Positions 28,827 through 37,207 of a DNA stretch of 38,338 bases are shown in pieces. The stretch comes from Perkinsus marinus ATCC 50983 (Eukaryota > Perkinsozoa > Perkinsida > Perkinsidae). Made by a program: the position numbers and the translations under genes. The notes below the pieces were generated by a model. That model worked only from the letters and a program-made list of their open reading frames with translations. It was not told the DNA's origin and did no database searches. The stretch is taken from assembly GCF_000006405.1 (NCBI RefSeq), contig NW_003204474.1:146317-184654 (forward strand). Direction: 5' to 3'. The number at the start of each line of letters is the position of its first letter. Within the stretch, counting starts at the first letter, position 1.

Positions 28827-29936
28827 ATGTCGAGCGACTTAGTTCTAAAACTCCGTACCAGAACTCAGACCATGCGGGTCCGAGTTGATTCGCAGAAATT
28901 GATGGAGACGTCTCAGATCAAAGACTACATTGAGCAGTCTTGGATGCAGTTGAAGGGTAAACCATATCGCATCTTTTATGTGGACGAGTACGGCGAGATG
29001 TGTCTCCTGAACGACCTGTCTTTGGGCGATGCCATTGCGACCGTACGAGAGCTCAACCAGTCGGGCAAGACCACTCCTGTATTGGACTTGTTCATTCAAG
29101 CTGAAGGTGAAGAACTTCCGCTGTCCTCGAGCCAGCCCGATGATGACGAGATTGTCCGAGACGTGGCAGTTGCTAGTACTCTAGCGCAGGTGTTGGACGA
29201 TATGGACTACATGGAAAGTCTTGATGCTGCTGAGCAATTCGTCGATAGCTTGATGGCTGCCAACTCCGACTTGGATGTGATCTTGGATCGTCTTCAAAAT
29301 GATGATGTTGAGAATTCGCGTGAGGATGTGGTTCCCTCTACCACGCCTGCTAAGAAGATTGGTGCTTCTGGGAAGAAGCCAGTCGCGAAGTCGATACAGC
29401 AGACAGCAAAGGCTCCTGTTACTACTAATAAGATTGAAGCTAGTGGTTACCAGAAGGTTGGTGGCAAGGCTCCCAAGCAGTTCCACGTTGAACGACAAGT
29501 GTCTTCGCCAGAAGAGGCCTCTGATATGATGGTGGATCTTCTCACTAAGATGGGCTTTGTGGACAGCAAGAAGGCTGCCGAGGATCTTGTGGGGAGTCTC
29601 ATCAACTCTCCTGATGATTTACAGCGAGTTACTGATCATATCGATGATTTGGTCGGAGGCAAGGAGCCTGCTACCACTCTTGGTCTCAACGACACTGTAA
29701 AGCATTTCGTCGATATGCTGGACGATTCAGGTATGGTTCAGGACAGAGCTGCCGCTGAGAGTCTAGTCAATGTATTGATGGACGCCGATCAAGATCTTGG
29801 AAAGGTTTTCAGCGACCTTGCTGATCGCACTGCTAGTGACCAGAAGCAGAAAGCCATTACTAAGAATTCCAGGAGATCTCATAGGAGGCGACATTCTTCT
29901 AAGCAACAGCAATCAGCCAAGCTCAATACTGCGTGA
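28827..29936 (+). CDS. PB1-like domain protein with three ~40-residue internal repeats
   Basis: Intronless, 369 residues, ATG 28827 to TGA 29934. Residues about 3-90 resemble a PB1/ubiquitin-like domain: LVLKLRTRTQTMRV with a basic strand, then RIFYVDEYGEMCLLNDLSLG (like the acidic YxDExGD/OPCA motif), then LDLFIQ. A basic Ala/Lys linker separates repeat 1 (about 115-155, MESLDAAEQFVDSLMAANSD) from repeats 2 (about 232-275, VDSKKAAEDLVGSLINSPDD) and 3 (about 290-330, VQDRAAAESLVNVLMDADQD). The tail is basic (KNSRRSHRRRHSSKQQQ). PB1 domains mediate heterodimeric scaffolding; here the fold is inferred from pattern only. Repeats read [DS]xxxAAExLVxxLM, probably paired helices. Codon use is even and the frame clean, so it is very likely a real, expressed gene. 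Confidence 0.85.
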   Translation: MSSDLVLKLRTRTQTMRVRVDSQKLMETSQIKDYIEQSWMQLKGKPYRIFYVDEYGEMCLLNDLSLGDAIATVRELNQSGKTTPVLDLFIQAEGEELPLSSSQPDDDEIVRDVAVASTLAQVLDDMDYMESLDAAEQFVDSLMAANSDLDVILDRLQNDDVENSREDVVPSTTPAKKIGASGKKPVAKSIQQTAKAPVTTNKIEASGYQKVGGKAPKQFHVERQVSSPEEASDMMVDLLTKMGFVDSKKAAEDLVGSLINSPDDLQRVTDHIDDLVGGKEPATTLGLNDTVKHFVDMLDDSGMVQDRAAAESLVNVLMDADQDLGKVFSDLADRTASDQKQKAITKNSRRSHRRRHSSKQQQSAKLNTA

Positions 29937-30425
29937 GTGGTTCGTTGGTTTTTTCATTACACCAAATATACTCATTTCGTTGCTTTTACTTTCATGTGTT
30001 GAAAATATAATTTTCCCTTTCGACTGTTGATAAGTCTTGGGTTGCCGTTGTTCCTCTCGCTGGGGTTAGAGATTTGCATATGTGATTCTTACACTTTGGA
30101 GTTCGCAAGTTGAGGGGTCGAATACCGTATTCGAAATACGTAATATATGATATACGATCTGTACACAATTATTTCGAAATCATCCGAATCTGTGCTGTAC
30201 AAGTTTTCCTGGTGTTCGTCATCTTACATACCTATAACCTCATACTCAAGCGATGTAGTCCCAAGAAAAGGGAAGTATGTATCACAAGCTGAGGCCCTCC
30301 AAGGACCTCGGCCGAACAAATAGAAATTCAGATTGGCTCGGAGTCCACAATAACAATCCCACTGTGCAACGCAAAACACGAATCAGTAAAAGCAACAGGA
30401 ACTACAATATTTACACGCGAGCTTA
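29937..30425. other. Convergent intergenic region
   Basis: Lies between the PB1-like gene (plus) and the thioredoxin gene (minus), so it holds both 3' flanks. AT-rich short open frames only; no domain or repeat recognised. Confidence 0.45.
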
Positions 30426-31663
30426 TCAGTTGCCACCGCATCTTTTAGCAACGGTAGCTCTGAGTTTCTCAGGGTTGGCTCCAACTAGGGTCTCAAGCTT
30501 CTCGTTGCCTTGGTAGATATGGAAGGCGGGAAGACTTGTCACACCATTATCGAGGGCCAAGTCGTCCAATGCATCTGAACAGCAACGAGTGAGTCATCGA
30601 GATAGTCTCTTCATGTGTTTACCAACGTCAACTCGGACGAAGGTTGCCTTGTCCTTGTACTGCTGAGCGAGCTCGGCAAATACTGGTGCGATCAGCTGGC
30701 AGGGGTGACACCACTCAGCACTGTAATCAACCTAAGAATACAGTATGTATACTAGATGTGTACATCGAGGGTTTACGATGAACAACTTCTTAGACACGAC
30801 CAGCTTGTCGAACTCTTCGGGATCCTGGAGCTCGATCACCTCACCATCTTCTTTTGCTGAAGAATTAACTATATAATGGAGATTCACCTGCTCTACGCGA
30901 AGTGGCGTAATATTCTGTAAAAATCGCGATATTCGCGGTATGTAGTGAAATATATTTTTCACTAGTGGTTTTCATACCACGGGTGGAACTCCAATGTATG
31001 AATAAGAACATTTACATCAACACATTTACGCTTCACAAATAATACCAAAAAGTGGTGACGTTTACTACAACGGCTCAAAGCGCCCACGACGTTTTAGATT
31101 AAAGTGATAGTCGCCCTGCATTTATTTACCCTACCGTGCTCCTAAGCCTACCATTGGAGTTTCATGTCACGTAAAACACTCGCAACTTTCGCGATAAACG
31201 TGAATTACTCTGAGTATTTAGCGTTTTACACCATTTATTTCACGAGGAAGATTGTGTAATTCGCGATTATTTTCCGTGAAAAAAATCCCACATGGAATAA
31301 ACGTGGCGCATTCACCTTGGGGAATATCTGCAGTAGACTTGGTCGTGGACGTTGAGTCATCCTCGGTCTTAACATTATCATCACCACGAGTCCACGTACA
31401 AACACCATTCTCGCAGTGAGCCTTGCCGCGACGATGGACGGGCCTTCTAGGTCTGAACCTCTCGGGAATAAACGTACAATGCTCCCACATTGTGTACCTA
31501 GACCGTTGACTACAACACTCTCACTCGACGACACTGTGGCTTACCATGCATTCGCGATAGGGTCGCGAACGCTTTCCGGGAGGAGATTCCACACTGGCTT
31601 CAGAACCAAAGCCAGAAGTGGCCACAGGGGAATACAAACAGGACCGAGACAAATTACCGGCAT
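30426..31663 (-). CDS. Membrane-anchored thioredoxin-domain protein (WCHPC active site)
   Basis: Five exons give about 212 residues from ATG 31663 to TGA 30426. The N terminus PVCIPLWPLLALVLKPVW is a probable membrane anchor after MPVICLG. A basic stretch (RFRPRRPVHRRGKAHC) and an acidic Ser/Thr linker follow. The thioredoxin domain begins about residue 105 (GEVIELQDPEEFDKLVVSKK), has VDYSAEWCHPCQLIAPVFAE with active site WCHPC rather than WCGPC, then FVRVDV, the cis-Pro LPAFHIYQG and GANPEKL. Length and order match a full thioredoxin fold. Thiol-disulfide exchange is established for the family; His in the CxxC raises redox potential in related proteins (PDI-type CGHC), so oxidase or isomerase activity is possible. 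The 459-nt intron 30857..31315 carries two M1 elements; intron 30732..30776 is 45 nt. Confidence 0.88.
30877..30993 (+). repeat. M1 inverted-repeat element, copy 4
   Basis: Runs from TGGAGATTCACCTGCTCTAC to CACGGGTGGAACTCCA, with GCGATATTCGCGG inside. It lies in the large intron of the thioredoxin gene (30857..31315), immediately next to its 3' splice site. Confidence 0.8.
31154..31250 (+). repeat. M1 inverted-repeat element, copy 5 (degenerate)
   Basis: Left end TTGGAGTTTCATGTCACGTA, then TTTCGCGATAAACGTGAATT; the right end is not recognisable. It shares the thioredoxin intron with copy 4. Confidence 0.5.
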
Positions 31664-31810
31664 CGTAAAAACACCGAGTAAAACTGAAATGAGATGCCTC
31701 CCACACTGAGAACGATTCTATAGATTCATACAGGCGTTGTTGCTTATGAACAGTTGCTCGACTCGCCCGAACGCAACACAGAAGAGAGCAGTCTTGCACG
31801 AAACAACGAC

Positions 31811-33392
31811 TCATCGGTCATCGAGATGGTCATCATCCTCTGGAGGCCTCGGTACCCAAGACGCTCGCCATGGAGGCCAAATCACCGCCACGACCAGACC
31901 GTCGATGAGAGGTTGAGGGATCGGACCGAAATACCTGAACGATAGATGTTTGCTTTCCTCAGCCGAGATCACTACAGAGAGTTACACATGACTTAGAGTA
32001 GAAGTGTACAAAAACCAACGAGAATTTTCCCAAAATTTCCTCAGAATTGTCTCAACTTCACCAACCCACGTAGCTGAGCATATGCATATGCAACTATAAG
32101 GAAATAAATTCAAATTCCACGCTTGAATGCTGATGAAGTTGCAACTGTACGACAACTTGGCACCCTCCGAGACCTCACCTGCTGTCAACGCTCTTATCAG
32201 GATTATCCCCCAGCACATAACTGAACAGAACATAGGAGTTTCACACGTGATATGAAAAACATTAGTGAAAAACATATTTCACAAAACACTCGTGAAACAT
32301 ACACGTCCTATAATATTACTCCACAGTGAAGAGATATAACTCCCTTATATAGCGACCTCGATGCTTCTTACACTCTGCCTCCCATATCCTCAAACGCTAC
32401 ACTATGAGTTGTAGTATCAATGCCGCCAGCACCACCCAGTTCATCGTAGTCGTCAATTGAATGTATACTTGCTGACGATCGATGCCGAGGTTCCACAGCT
32501 ACTACACGCTTCACCAAATGCCTGCCATGAACCAAATGAACAAAATCACTAGAGTCCGATACCATGCTATTGAGGCTGTCTTCGCAATGGAGTGGTATGA
32601 GAGTGCAATATAACAACACAAACGAGAGGAGTGTCCCCTAAGGTGGCACCCTTCTACTATATGGAAGAGGACTCCCCTTCCATATAGTTACCGCCTAAAA
32701 TCGGTCGAATCAAGCTGAAATAACACAAAGCTAACATTTTTTGGCATTTTCGTCGAACCTTGGGGAATATACTTCCCGAGGTGTATCGTTCAGTGACTCG
32801 GAATATGAAATTTTCGTTGTTCTTAACCAGCCATTCAAATGTCTATGACCAACCAAACGTTGGACACAATGGACGCTACCCGACGGATAGCATATTCTGT
32901 CTACCCCCCGACAGGTAATACCCATAAGCACCATTCCACTAGAGTGCACTACCACGCTATTAATAATGTCTTCACGTCGGAGTGGTATAAGCTAGACAAA
33001 TAATATTATACTTTCATCACACATAGCAGCGTAATATCACTATAAAACCAACACAGTCAATAGGAGTGCCCCATCCCATACCCCACCTCTTAGGATCAAA
33101 CGGATCTCGAAAGGTGACCACATCGCCAGGGCCGATCGCCAGGTTCCGCAACACTATTATTCTATCGCGAAACCAGCTACTACCAGGATTCAATGTTGGG
33201 CTCATCGAATGACCCTGGACCTAAAACGCAGCCTTTTGAAGAGGCAACCTACTACTACCAACAGTTTACAATTTCAATGTCCACTACGCGGTCCTTGATC
33301 CACACCAGGGGCGGTCCGAACATCCAAACCGCAGTTGCCGCTTTCCTTGTGAACAGCCGAAAGAACTCAGCCGTCGATGAGGCACCATACAT
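31811..33392 (-). CDS. Mitochondrial inner-membrane peptidase subunit, IMP2/IMMP2L-like
   Basis: Five exons, about 200 residues, ATG 33392 to TGA 31811. After an N-terminal segment with a hydrophobic stretch (TAVWMFGPPLVWI) and DRVVDIEIVQGHSMSPTLNP: the Ser in HSMSPT is the catalytic nucleophile of type I signal peptidases. GDVVTFRDPFDPKR follows, then HLVKRVVAVEP with the general-base Lys, a Gly/Asp insert (about 40 residues), YVLGDNPDKSVDSRYFGPIP (the conserved GDN..SxDSR box), and LIDGLVVAVIWPPWR. The set matches IMP2/IMMP2L, which removes intermembrane-space sorting signals. Large introns: about 32550..33090 (contains a decayed duplicate of the Lys-exon start), 32221..32371 (M1 copy 6) and about 31937..32175 (R2 copy F). 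The C-terminal acidic tail EDDDHLDDR is unusual. Confidence 0.9.
31945..32090 (-). repeat. R2 interspersed element, copy F
   Basis: The minus strand reads GGTTGGTGAAGTTGAGACAA, TGGTTTTTGTACACTTCTAC and CTCGGCTGAGGAAAGCAAAC. It lies in an intron of the peptidase gene in the sense orientation; its right end is about a dozen bases from the 3' splice site. Confidence 0.8.
32234..32310 (-). repeat. M1 inverted-repeat element, copy 6 (partial)
   Basis: AGGAGTTTCACACGTGATAT followed by GAAAAACATATTTCACAA and CGTGAAAC, matching the interior of copy 2. It lies in the 151-nt peptidase intron 32221..32371. Confidence 0.6.
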
Positions 33393-33499
33393 TCACAAAA
33401 CTCAACAGTGTAACTAGCGCTCGCCTTGACAATACAAAGCCGCGACACTAATGATTTTGATAAGAATATATTTTCCATATTCTTAACAAGTTTGCAAAA

Positions 33500-33622
33500 A
33501 AATGCACATGGTTAACTACACGTGTTGGTGATGTGAAAATTCTGAGAAAATTTGGGAAAATTCTCACTAATTTCTGTACACTTCCACAATCAGTGGAGAA
33601 ACTCCTGAACTGAGCTGAGGAA
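33500..33622 (+). repeat. R2 interspersed element, copy G
   Basis: AATGCACATGGTTAACTACA, CGTGTTGGTGATGTGAAAAT, then TTCTCACTAATTTCTGTACA and AACTGAGCTGAGGAATGA. It is directly followed by copy H: the junction GCTGAGGAATGAAAATTC joins two units. Confidence 0.85.
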
Positions 33623-33760
33623 TGAAAATTCCGAGAATGTTTTGGGAATTTCTCATTGGTTTCTGTACACTTCTACCCCCGAATTCATCTATAAACTCCC
33701 ATAATTAGTGAGAAAACTCCCGAGCTCAGCTGAGGAAAGCGAGCATATATTCCTGTATAC
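33623..33760 (+). repeat. R2 interspersed element, copy H
   Basis: AAAATTCCGAGAATGTTTTG, CTCATTGGTTTCTGTACACT, CTCCCATAATTAGTGAGAAA and CGAGCTCAGCTGAGGAAAGC. It lacks the left third, as expected of the second unit of a dimer. Confidence 0.85.
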
Positions 33761-33869
33761 ACTGTCAAGCCCGCCCAGCTACTTCAACACAAGGAGACAG
33801 CCCTATCCCAATGGAAGCAACAGTAGCATCTACCACTCGTAGAACAAAACCTCAGAAACCCTACCACCA

Positions 33870-36800
33870 CTACAAAGACTCATCATAACGTAGCGGAGCG
33901 TAGGTCGAAGTAGGCCTGCTAGTCAGCTGCTGTCCAACATCGTGACGACGATACCCTCCGGTATTGGTGTGCTCGTGGTTGCTTTCTATATCGTGGTAAT
34001 CCATCTCGGTGCCCATCTCCAACATGTGGTTGCTACTATCGGAATGACCAAACTTCTTGGAAAGCCTGTGAACAGGAAATTCAACTACATGTGTCGGCGA
34101 TAATATGAAAATTCTGAGAAAATTCTCATTGGATTCTCTACACTTCTACCCTAATTCGTATATAAACTCCCATAATTAGCGAGAAACTTCAACTCAGCTG
34201 AGGAATGAAAATTCTGAGAAATTTTGGAAAAACTCTTACTAATTTCTGTACACTTCTACTCAAGTTCGTATATGATTAGTCTCAGCTGAGGGAAGCGAAC
34301 GTATATTTCTCTAACTTCAGTATCAGCCTATTCCCACTACCCTCACCTTAGTCTCTGCAGATTGAGCAAAGCATGTCTAATCGCGTCAGCGTGGGGTAAG
34401 GCCTCCAACCCACTCGCACCATACACGTGCATATTATACATACACCGAACCACCATATACACCAACGCAGAGAGAAGGAAAAGGGACGTCCAACTCCACC
34501 GTTTGCCTGTCCACACATGATAATCGATCATCAGGGCGAGCGCTACTCACCTGTGGGGAGTTCCTCTACCACTCCCAAGCTATCCGCTGCTGCTGCACTA
34601 TCCGCAACCCCAGCGCCAGTCATGGTGGCCGGATGGAACAGACCATAGATCGGACCCTTACGGGCTTCCACGCTGAGTCGAGAACCCTCTACCAGACCTG
34701 ATAAGGACGCGGGTTCGATTCCCAGCGGCGGCATTTTTTACATTCAGAAGGCACAGCAATAGAGCATCTCCGATCTCCCTTACAACCAGTCCATGCTGAG
34801 TGAAGCGTCGATTCCGAGAGCTCCAATGCACACGAACTCGCAGAGGAATATTTAGGACTGCAAATAACTCTGTACCTGAGCAAAACTCCTACAATACGCG
34901 CAACCTACATGAACAATTTCATGTGAATTCTCAACTACTGTTGATCTCAAACTGAAATTTCGTATAAATATTCATGGACTTTATCTTCGAAAATCAAATA
35001 TACAACAACACACCATCCATCACGAAATCCAAGAATTCTCCTCTATACAGGAGTACACATGATCCGAGGAGTAGCACGTCACGAGAGAAAGTAAACGTTC
35101 GTTGTGGGAAAATCGGGCGGATTCATCTCACCCGCAAATCTAATACAAGATTTGCATGATGCAGCAATCGATCAAGGCTAGTATTAGCATACTATATGGC
35201 AGCTGTATATCTACGCAGACCTGTTGTGTTTCTTCCCAGCGAGCCTACTGCAAACTTAAATTTACTCCCAAGCTCCGAGGAAAATCGATTTCGAATCCCC
35301 TTCTATCACTACCGCATTTTTTGAATTCATACCAACCCCACCTCAATCTATTCGAAACTACTGTCAGAATTTTCACATCATCGATAGACCCATGCCCTAG
35401 AGCTTACAAGCTGTTCTGTGCATTAGGAGGCGCTATAAACTCCAGACTCTGTCGAGTCGAGTGAACACTGAGTGGTATAGGAACCTATCACGCGACCGAG
35501 TATCTCACCATACACCATCTCACGCGCCCAACCTGATTGAACAGCCCCACGCGATACGCCACAGTAGCGTCTCCAGCAGTGAGCAACAACGAGTTGGCGT
35601 CATTAGCTGCATAGTTATGTGCAGAGGACATGTCAACACTCGTGCCTGAAAGGTTCTATAAACCCCCAGCGAGGAGAATATATGCACATGGTCAACCACA
35701 TGTGTTGATGACAATTTAAAAGTTTCGAGGAAATTCTTATTGATTTCTCTACACTTCTACCTAAATTCGTATATACACTCCTACTTCTAAACTCAGCTGA
35801 GAGAAGTGAATATATACTCCAATACTGATCACCACCCAGTATTACCATTAACACGAACATCAGCCGGTTCAAGGTTGCAACTCTCGACATGAACATTCTG
35901 TTTGAGCGAACTGCCGCCCCACATAACCCAGTGTGGGTTATACGCCCACTCGCCGACTTGTAAATTCAACGGCGCATGGATTCGAACCCGGGACGCCCCC
36001 TCCACCTACCAACACACTATCCACTACACCAATCTTCCCACAACAACCTACCTTCACAAACTTCATCTTATTGCCAGAGCAATCAATCAAGTTCTCTCCA
36101 CTCAACACTTGATAGTCTCCGAAAAGTGAATCCGCCACAGTCACCTTCGCCCCCGTGCTAAACTAAATAACAACAAGAAATCACACACTTCTTAAATTAC
36201 CCACAAATCGAAACACACAAATGAACATTCTATTCACAGTCAGTCCTAATACGAATATCCATGTTAGTTGTCATTTCATTAACTCGGTTATTGGGCTCGC
36301 TACCTATCAGTCTACTCCCATAACTCGGAACTCGAGTTAAGAGATTACAGCAAAGACACCCACCCAATCTCGTCCATATCAGGGAGAATCATCTACGAAC
36401 CTTTAATGTTTCCAAACAGAATTCATCTTTCAAATTTCCAACGAAGTTGTCACCACATTATGAGCATTTTCCCCATTGTTATCAAACCCCGGGGAAGTCG
36501 GATGGGTCCCCGTTCCGTATCTCTCACTCGCCAACCTCAAATACCCCCCTCCCTACCGTGCTAGACTTCTCAGCATCAAACGATACCAGGGAGTTCGTAT
36601 TGAGCCTATAAATATTACTGCCTCTCTTGCTGACGTCAAGCCATTCATCCATCACTGGGGAGCTCAACTTCGTCGCCCACCTATCAGTCACCGCATACAC
36701 CATAACCACTAGCATAACTTCACTACAGCTGAACGTAGCTTATCGCGTCACTCTTCATATTCTCCAACTTGGCAATTTCCTTCCCGAACCCATACAATGT

Positions 36801-36879
36801 ACAAGTACCCGCAGTACCTATCAAGAAAATATGATCCCACTTTCTCAGTAGCGAAGACAACAGCACCAGCCAGTGTCAT
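33870..36879 (-). CDS. Type I membrane protein with M6P-receptor/Atg27-like transmembrane tail
   Basis: Multi-exon chain from ATG 36879 (MTLAGAVVFATEK) to TAG 33870. Likely exons: EIAKLENMKSDAISYVQ; VYAVTDRWATKLSSPVMDEW through TNSLVSFDAEKSSTVG (36710..36540); KVTVADSLFGDYQVLSGENL then IDCSGNKMKFVK (36150..36050); HVESCNLEPADVRVN (about 35885); ADSLGVVEELPTG (about 34600..34545); the membrane exon KRWSWTSLFLLSALVYMVVR, CMYNMHVYGASGLEALPHAD (34500..34350); and cytosolic LSKKFGHSDSSNHMLEMGTE to SLstop. Membrane span, YN, then GAxGLExxPH resembles the post-membrane region of cation-dependent mannose-6-phosphate receptors and Atg27, suggesting Golgi-endosome trafficking. The lumenal part is not clearly an MRH domain, so the family call is tentative. 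R2, R3 and tRNA-like sequences occupy its introns. Confidence 0.45.
34081..34205 (+). repeat. R2 interspersed element, copy I
   Basis: TCAACTACATGTGTCGGCGA, AAAATTCTCATTGGATTCTC, CTCCCATAATTAGCGAGAAA and ACTCAGCTGAGGAATG. First unit of a tandem pair with copy J, in an intron of the membrane-protein gene and antisense to it. Confidence 0.85.
34206..34310 (+). repeat. R2 interspersed element, copy J
   Basis: AAAATTCTGAGAAATTTTGG, TAATTTCTGTACACTTCTAC and CTCAGCTG then AGGGAAGCGAACGTATAT. Same dimer junction as copies G/H. Confidence 0.85.
34690..34738 (+). other. tRNA-like 3' half with B-box and T run
   Basis: GGACGCGGGTTCGATTCCCA then GCGGCGGCATTTTTT: a T-arm-like B-box, pseudo-acceptor and Pol III-style T run. 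CCTGATAAGG upstream resembles a tRNA-Ile anticodon loop, but stems do not pair. It lies antisense within the membrane-protein gene, next to an exon. Confidence 0.45.
35682..35830 (+). repeat. R2 interspersed element, copy K
   Basis: ATGCACATGGTCAACCACAT, GTGTTGATGACAATTTAAAA, TTATTGATTTCTCTACACTT, ATTCGTATATACACTCC and CTCAGCTGAGAGAAGTGAAT. It lies in an intron of the membrane-protein gene, antisense. Confidence 0.85.
35965..36046 (-). other. tRNA-like sequence with A- and B-boxes
   Basis: The minus strand reads GATTGGTGTAGTGGATAGTG (A-box TGGTGTAGTGG) and GTCCCGGGTTCGAATCC (B-box) at tRNA spacing. The acceptor ends do not pair and no anticodon arm is clear. It begins right after an exon donor of the membrane-protein gene, in the sense orientation. 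Confidence 0.55.
36430..36515 (-). repeat. R3 interspersed element, partial
   Basis: The minus strand reads GGGACCCATCCGACTTCCCC, then GGGGTTTGATAACAATGGGG and AAAATGCTCATAATGTGGTG, matching the left half of the 27930 and 20208 copies. It lies in an intron of the membrane-protein gene. Confidence 0.75.
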
Positions 36880-37207
36880 TCACACGACCAAAGCACACAT
36901 ATAAGATACCCTTCAAAAGTGCTCGCCAAGGCCTTTCTAGTGAGCTATCTCTCACTGGGAAATATCGTTGAATTTTGCAAGTCACAGACAATATCACATT
37001 TCATTTAGCCACCTCGTATATTCTGTGAGTAACATCGTGGTGATCGCGCCTACATACATCTTCCGTAAAACCATAACCGATTCAGATCCTTATGATCGTC
37101 TCAACTCTATTCAGATGCATTGTGTCATTTATTGATTATTGCGCTATGACCAATGCTTTGCCAGTCAACGTTTCAGTGGTGACTCGTATAATCTACCATC
37201 TCAGACT
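36880..37207. other. Intergenic stretch, nothing recognised
   Basis: Between the stop of the right-edge gene and the start of the membrane-protein gene; presumably the promoter of the latter. No coding or repeat signal seen. Confidence 0.45.

Larger units (their letters stand above)
33393..33869. other. Intergenic region filled by R2 elements
   Basis: Between the peptidase start and the stop of the next minus-strand gene. Most of it is two tandem R2 elements (listed separately); the remainder shows nothing coding. Confidence 0.6.

Noticed and set aside
34690-34738. Functional tRNA-Ile
   Set aside because: B-box and T run are good, but anticodon and acceptor stems do not pair.
35965-36046. 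Functional tRNA
   Set aside because: Pol III boxes are present but no seven-base acceptor or five-base anticodon stem can be formed.
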